Source: a virus | DNA length: 45,330 nucleotides | IMG/VR virus record: IMGVR_UViG_3300032753_000058 | Location: 1-45,330 of that record | Reading direction: 5' to 3' (one strand) | Shown here: positions 25,132 through 33,301 of the stretch, one piece after another | Layout: every line of letters begins with the position of its first letter | Position numbering within the stretch: the stretch's first letter is position 1 | The notes under the pieces: generated by a model | Told to the model about the DNA's origin: nothing | Databases searched by the model: none | Seen by the model: the letters and a program-made list of their open reading frames with translations, nothing else | Position numbers and translations under genes: made by a program

Positions 25132-25476
25132 ATGGATATCAAAGAAATGATTAACAAATTTAGTTTTGCACAAATGACGTCTAATGCAAACGGTAAAACA
25201 TCAATGAGTGGATGTATGGGCGGTTTATTATGTACTGCTAGTGCAATTGGATTTCTTTGGGGTGCGGTTTCAAAACAAAATGACCTAATCAATCAATCAG
25301 TAGCTTATGCAGTTATTGGAGCTGGTTTACTTGGCTATAGAAAATCAAGGGAACAGACAGATGGTCCTATTGCAACTATAGCAGATACAAGTACAATAGT
25401 AAAGACAGATGATACAGCAACTAAAGCTGATCCCTCAGTTGATGCTGATGCTGATGTAAAGCCATTAAACTCCTAA
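25132..25476 (+). CDS. Small membrane protein, holin-like by topology
   Basis: This 114-residue protein is one of two plus-strand genes. It has a short amphipathic N-terminus (MDIKEMINKFSFAQM), a hydrophobic Gly/Cys-rich segment (about 26-48, GCMGGLLCTASAIGFLWGAV), a second hydrophobic segment (about 54-70, QSVAYAVIGAGLLGY), a basic KSRE hinge and an acidic Asp/Thr/Ala tail. Size and two-span layout suit a holin or antiholin, but no family is recognised. It sits alone between minus-strand neck genes, and its stop overlaps the end of the converging gp15-like gene by four bases. Confidence 0.68.
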   Translation: MDIKEMINKFSFAQMTSNANGKTSMSGCMGGLLCTASAIGFLWGAVSKQNDLINQSVAYAVIGAGLLGYRKSREQTDGPIATIADTSTIVKTDDTATKADPSVDADADVKPLNS

Positions 25477-26324
25477 GTAATTTGTATTTGACCTGGATCC
25501 GGGGGAGTAGTAGGTCCATAATTCACATTAATTTCTGTTTGTGTAGGACCTATTCCTTCTATAATTTGAGATCCGTCAGAATTAGTTATAGTATCACCTA
25601 TTGTTGTTCTCAATTTAATTCCAGCCTGCATTAAATTTCCTCTGAATCTTTCGGACGTTAAATCTAATTGTGGTAAATAAGTTTCGACTACAATAGGGAA
25701 AGAGATATTAACACTTTGTCTGTCCGTTCCATATGAATAGTTAAATAATTTAGGTCTTTCACCAACATTAGTAGGCATTGTTCCTTGGCATGGTATCCTC
25801 ATTCCATTATATTCAAAGAAATAGATAAAATTTTTAAATAAAACCTCTATAACTCTAGCTTGTATTTTAAAGGCCTCTATTTCGGTATCGACCCTAATTC
25901 TAACAGTAAAAGTTTGACTAAGGGGAATAGGTGCTAAATATGACGAATATGCCTGCATTTCAACATTACCATTATTGTCTGGATTTGGTACCTCTTTTAC
26001 ATATGTTGCTCTAACATATTTATTAGTAGAAGAGCTAGTTACTATTTGGCAATCCCCAACCTCTATCATCCCTCTAGGTATTACATCATAATTACCTTCT
26101 GCAAATACAGGATTTCCGTCACAATCCCCATAATCTAAAAAATTATCCTGCAAAAAAGGCTCATCCCCTGTTAATGTAGGTAAAAAAGGAATAAATATTT
26201 CAGAGATAGTATTATCCTTATTAACTTGGTGATAAGTTATCGTATTATTTAATTCAGAAATAAGTCCTATTAAAAGTCCTCTGAAAAAAACTTCATCATG
26301 GTTAAACTTTTTTAAAAAATCCAT
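25473..26324 (-). CDS. 15: Tail terminator / sheath stabiliser (gp15-like)
   Basis: The 283-residue protein matches the layout of T4 gp15 (272 aa): an N-terminal helix FFRGLLIGLISELNN (T4 FRRYATLMGDLFSNI), IFIPF, a PRGMIEVGD strand (T4 PRINLHLVD), YLAPIPLSQTFTVRIRVDTE (T4 YNPSPIKMIYELSIFTRYE), the helix IQARVIEVLFKNFIYFFEY, and VNISFPIVVETYLPQ near the C-terminus, ending in a Pro-rich tail. gp15 caps the finished tail as a hexamer and joins it to the neck. It lies beside gp14, as in T4. Confidence 0.75.
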   Translation of the reverse strand: MDFLKKFNHDEVFFRGLLIGLISELNNTITYHQVNKDNTISEIFIPFLPTLTGDEPFLQDNFLDYGDCDGNPVFAEGNYDVIPRGMIEVGDCQIVTSSSTNKYVRATYVKEVPNPDNNGNVEMQAYSSYLAPIPLSQTFTVRIRVDTEIEAFKIQARVIEVLFKNFIYFFEYNGMRIPCQGTMPTNVGERPKLFNYSYGTDRQSVNISFPIVVETYLPQLDLTSERFRGNLMQAGIKLRTTIGDTITNSDGSQIIEGIGPTQTEINVNYGPTTPPDPGQIQIT

Positions 26325-26330
26325 TTTACT

Positions 26331-26714
26331 TTACATATTATTATTTGGAAACCTAATCATGGATCCTACATACTTTGGTTCCCTGTGATTTATTCCATTT
26401 TTTATAAATCCAAATCTTTTATAGAAATTTTCCAATCTAGGAAGATTAGATCCAAATTTATCAGTAGGGGAAAGTGTTATTATTAGATTTAAACTATCTG
26501 CCCATTTAATAAATTCATTCATAAATTCACTAGCTATGCCTCTTCCCCTTAGTTCTAAAGGTATAGATATATTTGTTAAATAAACGGAATCGTAATACCG
26601 GGGGGCAATTTCAATATTACAACCCATTTTAGCATATTTTTCCCTTAGCTGATTAATACCAGACATCATTACTTTCCTGCTCTCATATAATTTATAACTA
26701 TATAGATATCTCAT
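26331..26714 (-). CDS. GNAT acetyltransferase with capsid-targeting-like leader
   Basis: The 127-residue protein has GNAT motif A, LTNISIPLELRGRGIASEFM (residues 46-65; the R-G-R-G-I-A acetyl-CoA loop), and motif B LENFYKRFGF. It should transfer an acetyl group from acetyl-CoA to an unknown acceptor. The N-terminus, MRYLYSYKLYES, ends with LYE-S, a match to the [LI]xE cleavage rule of T4 prohead protease, and resembles leaders in three other proteins of this window (starts 39041, 41382, 42470). If real, the enzyme would be packaged and delivered with the DNA. It lies between two virion genes, seven bases before the gp15-like gene. Confidence 0.78.
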   Translation of the reverse strand: MRYLYSYKLYESRKVMMSGINQLREKYAKMGCNIEIAPRYYDSVYLTNISIPLELRGRGIASEFMNEFIKWADSLNLIITLSPTDKFGSNLPRLENFYKRFGFIKNGINHREPKYVGSMIRFPNNNM

Positions 26715-26715
26715 T

Positions 26716-27054
26716 TTACATATTTTCTGTTCTACTTGCTGATACTGGTATAATTGTTTGAGCTACGTCAGTATATAAGAATTGTAAAGGCTGCTTATTC
26801 TGGTTCGTATACGTCGGATGCGAAATAGTCCCGATCAGAAACATTTGGTTCGTGATCGGGACTATTTCTTGGGTATAACTATTAGTTAAAATTGTTGTCC
26901 CCCTAGCCTGTGTAACGGGATTAGTAAATACAAACATTGTATATTCCTGCAATGGTAATAAGGATTGGATGTTTGCAGAATTGCTTCTTACCAAAAAATA
27001 AGTATATGTGGGTAATTGGTTTCTAGAGGTTACCAAATTAACATTTATAGCCAT
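26716..27054 (-). CDS. Unknown small protein containing an internal inverted repeat
   Basis: A 112-residue protein without recognised domain; it is uncharged, rich in Thr/Asn/Gln/Pro and beta-prone (TYFLVRSNSANIQSLLPLQE, QPLQFLYTDVAQTIIPVSAS), like short virion proteins. It is followed by the GNAT gene after one base and preceded by gp46 with 20 bases between. The coding DNA contains a 16-bp perfect inverted repeat (26822-26868) that is more GC-rich than its surroundings. An ATATATA stretch lies four bases before the start codon. Confidence 0.72.
   Translation of the reverse strand: MAINVNLVTSRNQLPTYTYFLVRSNSANIQSLLPLQEYTMFVFTNPVTQARGTTILTNSYTQEIVPITNQMFLIGTISHPTYTNQNKQPLQFLYTDVAQTIIPVSASRTENM
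26822..26868. repeat. 16-bp perfect inverted repeat inside a gene
   Basis: GAAATAGTCCCGATCA (26822-26837) pairs perfectly with 26853-26868 across a 15-nt loop. It codes for the stretches EIVPI and LIGTI in the 112-aa protein. There is no following T-run on either strand, so it is not a standard terminator; it may be a processing or regulatory hairpin. Confidence 0.7.
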
Positions 27055-27074
27055 AAGCTATATATATTAATCTA

Positions 27075-28742
27075 CTAAACCTTATCTATTTCCATCTCAG
27101 AAAAGTTATTTCTTAATGCTAAACTTATATTATAATCAAAAAGCTCTGATGGCATAGGTGAGTGGTTGATTACAAATACATTTAATCCCAAATCATCACA
27201 AATTTTTCTAAGGGTTCCTAATATTGTGTAAATTCCATCTGCATCTATAGAGCTAAATATTTCATCTAAAAACAATAAATTCATAGAACTAAATCTAATT
27301 TTCATTAATTTTAAAACCGAGAGAAGAACTACGAAATCTACTTTTTTCATTTGTCCAGTACTTAATGTTGATATTGCTATCTCCTGCCCTAAATGGAATA
27401 TAGAGGCATCAAAATTGTCGTCAAATGTAACATCATAGGGTAAATGAAGGCCGTGCATTAATTCGAAGATATTAGCATTTAAAGCAGGGAGTATTGATTT
27501 AATAGCCAATTGCTTTACCCCCTTATCCCCGAGGATTTCTTCTAATTTTTTTAGCCAAACTGATTTTTTTTCTTGTGATACTCTTTGTTCCGAATGTTGT
27601 TGTAAATCAGTACGAAGATTTTCAACAATTCTTTCTAATGAATTAGCTTCCTCATTACCTTTTCTGGTAGATAATTTTTTAATCTCTGCCTCCAGATTGC
27701 TTATTTGAAAACTTATTTTACCCCCCTTTTCATTCAACTTCGCTTTTTCCGTAGAAATAGAAATTTCACTATCTTTGGATTGTTTATAGAGAAAATTATA
27801 TTCTTTAATCTGATCCTCTAATTGACCCCTTTGTACTTCCAATGTATGTCTCAGATCCTGATGAAAAGTAGTTTGAAGATCTGATTGGCATTCCGGGCAT
27901 TTATCATTAGCATAAAGTCTTAATTTTTCATTTATACCTCTCAAAGAAACATTTCCCTCATTTAAAAGATCCATTATTTTCCTAGATTCTTCTCTTATTT
28001 CATTCTCCTTAGCTAAAAATTCAGCTACCCTCTTTTTATGAAGCTCATATAAGGATTTAAAATCTGCCAAAGATTTTTGATACTCACCTATTTGTCCTTT
28101 GGAATCCTCCTTCAGTTTCTCCATTAGATTCTCCAATTCATATAAACTAGAATTAATTGACCTAGAAACAGTAGAAATATCTGCATCCAATCTTATTAAG
28201 TTCTCTTTAATGTTTTTTGCTTCCTCCTTTAATAGGTCCCTCATCATATTAATGATATAGAAACCAAAAATTTTATCGATGATAGCTTTTTTGTCTTTTG
28301 GAATCATTTTAAGAAAACTCTTAAAATCATTTATGGAAAGTGACATTGTATTACTGAATACATAGCTTGGCATTTGCAATATTGTATCCGTTAGATATTC
28401 TTGAATGGATCTAGCTCCTGCCTTATCATATAATGTTCGATCTATATAAAGATTGAATATTGAAGGCTCCAAGCCTCTTTCAACCTGATATTCTATTCCA
28501 TTTACTTCAAAAGTTACTCTTACCCAGGTATTCCCATTTACCCTATTTGGTATATCCTTTAAATTTTTTCCATCTAACTTACCATACAAAGCAAATGTTA
28601 TAACATCTGAGATAGTACTTTTTCCTGCGCCATTTTCACCAACAACCAAATATAGATTAGCACGGTCCTTGTCAAAATCTATGCTATGGATTTTATTTCC
28701 ATAGGAAGCAAAATTTCTCCATTCAACTCTATTTAATTTCAT
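27075..28742 (-). CDS. 46: Recombination nuclease ATPase subunit (T4 gp46, SbcC/Rad50-like)
   Basis: The 555-residue protein has a Walker A VVGENGAGKST (33-43), two long coiled-coil halves around a zinc hook CPEC (in NDKCPECQSDL), an ABC signature LSTGQMKKVDF, and Walker B NLLFLDEIFSSIDADG, followed by FVINHSP (His switch). Length is close to T4 gp46 (560 aa). With gp47 it forms the Mre11/Rad50-type complex that resects double-strand ends for recombination-dependent replication and degrades host DNA. It overlaps gp47 by 14 bases. Confidence 0.94.
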   Translation of the reverse strand: MKLNRVEWRNFASYGNKIHSIDFDKDRANLYLVVGENGAGKSTISDVITFALYGKLDGKNLKDIPNRVNGNTWVRVTFEVNGIEYQVERGLEPSIFNLYIDRTLYDKAGARSIQEYLTDTILQMPSYVFSNTMSLSINDFKSFLKMIPKDKKAIIDKIFGFYIINMMRDLLKEEAKNIKENLIRLDADISTVSRSINSSLYELENLMEKLKEDSKGQIGEYQKSLADFKSLYELHKKRVAEFLAKENEIREESRKIMDLLNEGNVSLRGINEKLRLYANDKCPECQSDLQTTFHQDLRHTLEVQRGQLEDQIKEYNFLYKQSKDSEISISTEKAKLNEKGGKISFQISNLEAEIKKLSTRKGNEEANSLERIVENLRTDLQQHSEQRVSQEKKSVWLKKLEEILGDKGVKQLAIKSILPALNANIFELMHGLHLPYDVTFDDNFDASIFHLGQEIAISTLSTGQMKKVDFVVLLSVLKLMKIRFSSMNLLFLDEIFSSIDADGIYTILGTLRKICDDLGLNVFVINHSPMPSELFDYNISLALRNNFSEMEIDKV

Positions 28743-29835
28743 CCTGCTCCTCCTGTTTTTTAGTTACCCTTGTGTATAAAGATTTTAGAGTCTTTTTTAT
28801 TCTTTCTTTTTCGGTTTTATTTTCTTCCAGCCCTTCTACATATTGATCCATTATATCGACAATAGAAAAATTCTTACCATCTACACGATAAAGTATGTTC
28901 TCATTGTCGGTTTCTTGTTCTCCTTTTTTGGATTCAGTGACATATTTTATATCCCTCTGTGTTTTAATCATCTGGGTTATAACATCCAGCTGGGGCTGGG
29001 ATATTTTTGATTGGATCATTACATCCACAAAATTATTCCTAAATCTGTCTTCGAGTTCAATTGGTGTTTTATTAAATACTTCTACCAAAGGAACCCTTAT
29101 AAATTTAGGAGAAAAGTCATTCTTATAGTAAGTCTCCTCCCCTGTTTCCAAATCTAAAACTAAAAAATGTTTAGTGTTGTCTGCATCGGCTCTGGTTAAT
29201 TCATAAGGGGAACCTAACATACGGACTTTCCCATAGTTCTGGGCATAATGTATATGACCTGAATAAACTCTTTCAAAGTTATCTAATTTCTTATAACTAA
29301 TACCATGCGGGACATTAGCATATTTATTGTGCTTCATACCACTAATATCAGTATGGCAAAAAAGATAATCATGCTTGGGAATTTTATTTAAAAGTTCTCC
29401 CTCTACATCATGATCCTTTCTCCATGGCATCATAAAAATAGTTTTGTTTCCCATTTTGAGGGAAATAGGCTCAATATAAATATTAGTATTTGGTATCCAT
29501 TTCAAAAAATTAATAGAATTTATTTGTGTATCATTTTTTCCAAAGCAGTCATGATTTCCTGCAATTATAAAAATACCATCCACAAATATATTGGACAATT
29601 CTTCAAATACTCTTATACCTAAATTTAATACTTTCAAATTTAAGCTTTGTCTCGAATCAAAAACATCACCAAGATGTACCAATAAATCTCCAGGTCTCCA
29701 TAAGGATTTTACTTTTGGAATATACCAATTGAAAAAATAGTCAGATTGGATCTCTATCCATAATTCGGAATTATTTCGTATTCCTAGATGAGTATCAGTG
29801 ATAAAAAAAATTCTTTTCCCGTTAATCTCTTTCAT
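28729..29835 (-). CDS. 47: Recombination nuclease subunit (T4 gp47, SbcD/Mre11-like)
   Basis: The 368-residue protein carries calcineurin-type phosphoesterase motifs in order: FITDTHLG (11-18), GDLLVHLGDVFDSRQ, FIIAGNHDCFG, CHTDISG and YSGHIHYAQ, the metal ligands of Mre11/SbcD nucleases. T4 gp47 has 339 aa. It is the nuclease partner of gp46. The start overlaps the stop of an upstream GIY-YIG endonuclease gene by 14 bases, which suggests the mobile gene inserted just before gene 47 and provides its upstream transcription. Confidence 0.94.
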   Translation of the reverse strand: MKEINGKRIFFITDTHLGIRNNSELWIEIQSDYFFNWYIPKVKSLWRPGDLLVHLGDVFDSRQSLNLKVLNLGIRVFEELSNIFVDGIFIIAGNHDCFGKNDTQINSINFLKWIPNTNIYIEPISLKMGNKTIFMMPWRKDHDVEGELLNKIPKHDYLFCHTDISGMKHNKYANVPHGISYKKLDNFERVYSGHIHYAQNYGKVRMLGSPYELTRADADNTKHFLVLDLETGEETYYKNDFSPKFIRVPLVEVFNKTPIELEDRFRNNFVDVMIQSKISQPQLDVITQMIKTQRDIKYVTESKKGEQETDNENILYRVDGKNFSIVDIMDQYVEGLEENKTEKERIKKTLKSLYTRVTKKQEEQDEIK

Positions 29836-30643
29836 ATTTAAAAATGTATCCCTTAGTTTTTGGTCTTTTTCCTCTACAAACTATAACTATTTTACTTTCA
29901 CTACAACCAGTTTTTTCGCTTGCCTCTTTAATAGAATTAAATTTTTCTATTAAATTTCCTTCTAAATCATATTGATTCACCTTTACTGGAAAATTTCCCT
30001 TATGAGACCGATTTTTTAAATATTCAGTATCGATTTTTTTATCATAATAATCTGAGGTTTTATATTTCCACACATATCCTAGTGTTGTATCCCGAAGGCC
30101 TTGACAGCAATAGCTAATATTACTTTTTCCGGATTCTAATAAATGTTCTAATTCTGCTTCCTTAATAGAAAAATATTCTTTAATAAAATTACCATCCAAA
30201 TCATACTTTATTATTGGAATAAATAATTCAGGAAATACCTTACCTTTATTTATATCTCTTAATAAAGACTTTGTTTTATTTGACATAATGAATCCAGAAT
30301 GACCTTCTCCCCCATCTGTTAAATTTACAAGGGGACCTTTTTTTAGATCTTTCCTCCCTATTATATTTATTAATTTCTTTTCGAGTTCGAAAGCTTCCTC
30401 CTCCGTCAAATTTTCTTGGAATTTCATGGAAGTAACTGTTAAATTTTCTCTATGGATTTTTTCAATAATATTACCCTTGTATCTATTACATGAATTAGTT
30501 TCCTTTTTACTTCCATTTAATCTATCATTTTTACCCTTTCCTACATAAAAAGGCTCCATATTAAATATTAGATCTTGGTAAATAAATTTACCCGTCTTGT
30601 AAGTCTTGAATAAAATATACGTATAATAATCTTTGGAAATCAT
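29822..30643 (-). CDS. Free-standing GIY-YIG homing endonuclease with NUMOD1 repeats
   Basis: The 273-residue protein opens with YTYILFKT and MEPFYVGKGKNDRL (GIY-YIG core; the second element is YVG), followed by EEAFELEKKLINIIGR (catalytic-region Glu) and NLTDGGEGHSG. The C-terminal half has two NUMOD1-type DNA-binding modules: IIKYDLDGNFIKEYFSIKEA and VNQYDLEGNLIEKFNSIKEA, each ending in a GYVWKY/GYIFKY strand. Such genes move by cutting alleles that lack them. The start codon is buried in a 21-bp inverted repeat, which probably controls its translation. Confidence 0.9.
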   Translation of the reverse strand: MISKDYYTYILFKTYKTGKFIYQDLIFNMEPFYVGKGKNDRLNGSKKETNSCNRYKGNIIEKIHRENLTVTSMKFQENLTEEEAFELEKKLINIIGRKDLKKGPLVNLTDGGEGHSGFIMSNKTKSLLRDINKGKVFPELFIPIIKYDLDGNFIKEYFSIKEAELEHLLESGKSNISYCCQGLRDTTLGYVWKYKTSDYYDKKIDTEYLKNRSHKGNFPVKVNQYDLEGNLIEKFNSIKEASEKTGCSESKIVIVCRGKRPKTKGYIFKYERD

Positions 30644-30682
30644 GATATTTAGTTTTCTTATATATCATGATTTCCAAAGATT
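30628..30682 (-). promoter_or_regulatory. 21-bp perfect hairpin over the homing endonuclease start
   Basis: AATCTTTGGAAATCATGATAT (positions 30628-30648; 21 bases: AATCTTTGGA then AATCATGATAT) pairs perfectly with 30662-30682 across a 13-nt loop. The left arm includes the ATG (30643-30641) and first codons of the endonuclease. In long mRNA from upstream genes the start would be sequestered; a transcript starting in the loop would free it. T4 homing endonuclease mRNAs use comparable start-site hairpins. Confidence 0.75.
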
Positions 30683-30683
30683 C

Positions 30684-31160
30684 CTAGAAAATTTTCTTTA
30701 TCCGTTTTTTGCTTAAAATTCCAAATTTTTTGTCCATTTCCGAAACAATATCTTCCCTGTACTTCATGTGGATAAGTTCGTATGCTTTTAGATAGTTTAC
30801 GTTCATAAAATCGCAAACAGAAACGAACTTTTCCACCATGGTGAAATCTGTATCTGTAGTAGCTTCAAACATTTCCTGGAAGATAAAAGGTATTAGATCC
30901 TTTGGAATTTTTTTATTTGGGCCCAAAGCACACCATCTCGATTGATGGAACACTTGATAGATCTTCTCATTTAATGCAGAGGCATGCCGATACTCTTCAT
31001 CATTATAATCAACAGAGGATTTTAATGAACGATAATCCTGATAAAAATCATCCATGTAGCTTTCATCAAATTCACTATCTTTCTCCTTTGCTACATTCTC
31101 TTCTGGAACTTCATCCTCTTCAATTAGTTTTTTTTGTTTCTTAGGTTTCATTCTATTCAT
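30684..31160 (-). CDS. Unknown protein downstream of the helicase C-fragment
   Basis: A 158-residue protein not recognised. The first 50 residues are strongly charged (KKQKKLIEEDEVPEENVAKE); the rest is helical: ALNEKIYQVFHQSRWCALGP, KDLIPFIFQEMFEATTD, then VNYLKAYELIHMKYREDIV and a basic end KKRIKKIF. The last helices weakly recall the T4 late co-activator gp33 pattern but too weakly to name. It overlaps the helicase fragment stop by eight bases, so it is in the replication operon. Confidence 0.75.
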   Translation of the reverse strand: MNRMKPKKQKKLIEEDEVPEENVAKEKDSEFDESYMDDFYQDYRSLKSSVDYNDEEYRHASALNEKIYQVFHQSRWCALGPNKKIPKDLIPFIFQEMFEATTDTDFTMVEKFVSVCDFMNVNYLKAYELIHMKYREDIVSEMDKKFGILSKKRIKKIF

Positions 31161-32235
31161 TTATTATTTGGGAATTCGGGTCTTCCGAGATTCTCATATG
31201 GCTATAGTCAACAATGAATTTTCTATAAGCATTCTTATAACCTTCATCACGATTTGCTATTACCTTTAATTTATATTCATTATTAGTATACATTACGGGA
31301 TCTTGTATAATACCAAACATACCATCTACAGTCGCTATTAAGCCAGAAGATTCAGAAGCTGAATTCATGCTTAGATCCGTACTATCAAATTCACTTTGTT
31401 TAGTTTGTGTTGCAGTTACGATAGCCCAATGATTTCTTTGTCCCATCGCTCTTAGATCCTCTGCTATTTGTTTAATCTTCATATAGGTATTTTCAGTATT
31501 AGGATTTCTATAATTTTTCATAATATTGATATAGTCAATAATTACAATCTTAAATTTAATGCCCTTTACCTCTTCAACCTTCCGAAGCCATTTTTCAATA
31601 TCTAATACTGATGCTTGACTTGTTCCAAATTCTTTAATGTATAATTGGCCGGGTGTTGACATATTATCAAAAGCCAGATTCCTCATTTTTTTCTTTAAAA
31701 ATTCAGGATCGTCTGCTGCTTTATTATATTCCCCTATTTTAATATCTAATAAATTAGAACCTATCCTTTTTAGGTATTTTCTATCACTAAGTTCCAATGT
31801 TATTACAGCAACATTATTAGAGGCCTTAATTGCCTGTGCTGCTATATTACCAAGCCATAAAGTATTATGAGAAAGTATACCGGATGTCCAATATCGATGA
31901 TTATCATCATCGACCTCAAGGTCATACATATTTAAATATTCATCTGTTTCATGGATTTCCTCTATCTCTTCGGGACCTCTATCTGTTAATATAAAGTCCC
32001 CTACTTTAAGTTCTTTAGTATAAATTTCCGAAATACTATCATTTTGGAAATTATATTTAAATACTATATGTTCATCAGCACAATCAAGGGAATGATTTTC
32101 AGTTGAAATTTTCCATGTTTTATATGGAATCGTTTTTCCTATCCTATTAATAGAATGCCATCCAGTATCGGTCATAACATCCCAGTCATTCACATCGATA
32201 ACATCAATAAATTTTTTATCCTTTTGTTCTATCAT
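31153..32235 (-). CDS. 41: Helicase gp41, C-terminal fragment with C-intein
   Basis: The 360-residue product begins with a 124-residue C-intein and then continues from residue 125 (Thr) as a DnaB-family helicase: TLWLGNIAAQAIKASNNVAV, a VITLELSD segment, FKIVIIDYINIM (Walker B), VTATQTKQSEFD and ANRDEGYKNAYRKFIVDYSH (arginine-finger region). Joined to the N-fragment, the extein is 433 residues, comparable to T4 gp41 (475). The spliced junction reads GQPKVGK-TLWLGN, a complete Walker A. The start ATG lies 20 bases inside the end of the endonuclease gene. The hexameric helicase unwinds the lagging strand at the fork. Confidence 0.9.
   Translation of the reverse strand: MIEQKDKKFIDVIDVNDWDVMTDTGWHSINRIGKTIPYKTWKISTENHSLDCADEHIVFKYNFQNDSISEIYTKELKVGDFILTDRGPEEIEEIHETDEYLNMYDLEVDDDNHRYWTSGILSHNTLWLGNIAAQAIKASNNVAVITLELSDRKYLKRIGSNLLDIKIGEYNKAADDPEFLKKKMRNLAFDNMSTPGQLYIKEFGTSQASVLDIEKWLRKVEEVKGIKFKIVIIDYINIMKNYRNPNTENTYMKIKQIAEDLRAMGQRNHWAIVTATQTKQSEFDSTDLSMNSASESSGLIATVDGMFGIIQDPVMYTNNEYKLKVIANRDEGYKNAYRKFIVDYSHMRISEDPNSQIINE
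31864..32235 (-). other. C-intein (124 aa) of an atypically split intein
   Basis: Residues 1-124 of the C-fragment show intein block B (CADEHIVF; the T/C-x-x-H element), the KVGDFILTDRG segment before block F, block F MYDLEVDDDNHRYW and block G SGILSHN with penultimate His and terminal Asn, followed by the +1 nucleophile Thr. The C-part holds all blocks except A, unlike common split inteins (about 90-100 / 35-45). The partition resembles that of the AceL-TerL type. Confidence 0.88.
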
Positions 32236-33301
32236 AACCTAAAAATTTTAGACATTTACTAATTGTTTGTTCCATATTATTTTTATAATCTTTTTCAAAT
32301 ATCCTTAATATTTGAAACCCGCTATTTTTAAGAAGTATATCCCTCTTCTCTTCTCTTAATTTATTTATTGGCTTATTTCTTTTATTATAATCATGCCAAT
32401 AATCTCCATCAAATTCTATTATTCTATTTTTACTTAATATAATAAAATCAGGCTTTAATACGAATTCATTACACCTTAATGTATATTCGTTATTTTTTTC
32501 CATGCCTTTCGTTGCAAAATAGGTATTATTCTGGTCATTAATATCTAATAATGGATACAAACGCCAAAACAATTCTTGTGAAATTTTAGAATAATTACTC
32601 TTCCTATAATTTTTAGACCACGTATATTGTCTTTCTGTCCATCTTTTAATACCTTCCACCTCTCCATATTTTTCTATACAAATATCTTTGGAAAAGGTCT
32701 TTTGTTTTTGGGATACTATATTAATAGACTCTTCTTCAGTAAATCCTTTATTAATCCAATAATCCTTAGAAACCCATGATTTACCTTTCATATAATCAGG
32801 ATCTTCTTTTAATTTACTTTGGAATTTCTCCCTGTTTTTTTTAGATTCATTTAGGGCTAATTCAATAGATTCATCCTCTGTATAGCCCTTATTAGCCCAA
32901 AATTCTTTACAATATTTGGAATTTTTTTTATCGAAATCAGGATCATTTATTCTTTTCTTTTTAAATCCTTCCTCTGTATTTTTTTTCTTGTCAATTTTAT
33001 CCTGAATTGACCATTTTTCATATTCATCCTCTGTATAGCCTTTAATTTTTATTTTATATTCTTTACTAAAAGGGGATTGACTCTTTTTAACACATATTAT
33101 ATTTGAACAATTATTTAAATAACCCATAGTAAATCCTTTAAATATAGCCTGTTTTCCACAAAACTTGCAATCACCAGAAATATTAGTAATATACATTTTA
33201 TAGTATTTCTCCTTATCCACTTCAGAATGTTTAGAAGTTATATGAAGTTGAAGTTTTCCATAAGTTTCAAAATTTCTATCACAAATTTTACAGTTTATCA
33301 T
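32216..33301 (-). CDS. Vsr-like (EDxHD) homing endonuclease between the helicase halves
   Basis: The 361-residue protein has an N-terminal C2H2 finger (C4, C7, H20, H25), a second Cys cluster (C45, C48, C65, C70), three copies of a KG(Y/F)TE(D/E)E module (about 87, 138, 185), and a C-terminal very-short-patch-repair-like nuclease: LKPDFIILS, IIEFDGDYWHD (residues 295-304; E296, D298, H303, D304) and REEKRDILLKNSGFQILRIF. This matches the endonuclease family found inside 'fractured' split-intein genes, of which I-Bth0305I is the studied member. It overlaps the N-fragment by 14 and the C-fragment by 20 bases. Confidence 0.88.
   Translation of the reverse strand: MINCKICDRNFETYGKLQLHITSKHSEVDKEKYYKMYITNISGDCKFCGKQAIFKGFTMGYLNNCSNIICVKKSQSPFSKEYKIKIKGYTEDEYEKWSIQDKIDKKKNTEEGFKKKRINDPDFDKKNSKYCKEFWANKGYTEDESIELALNESKKNREKFQSKLKEDPDYMKGKSWVSKDYWINKGFTEEESINIVSQKQKTFSKDICIEKYGEVEGIKRWTERQYTWSKNYRKSNYSKISQELFWRLYPLLDINDQNNTYFATKGMEKNNEYTLRCNEFVLKPDFIILSKNRIIEFDGDYWHDYNKRNKPINKLREEKRDILLKNSGFQILRIFEKDYKNNMEQTISKCLKFLGYDRTKG

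Noticed and set aside
24978-25292. A 104-codon minus-strand frame over the neck gene start
   Set aside because: It overlaps both the gp14-like start and the plus-strand 114-aa gene; the hydrophobic, Tyr/Ile/Phe-rich product has no family features and a non-coding look.
30684-31160. Late co-activator gp33 homolog
   Set aside because: Only a weak helix pattern near the C-terminus agrees; the protein is longer and in a replication operon, so I left it unnamed.
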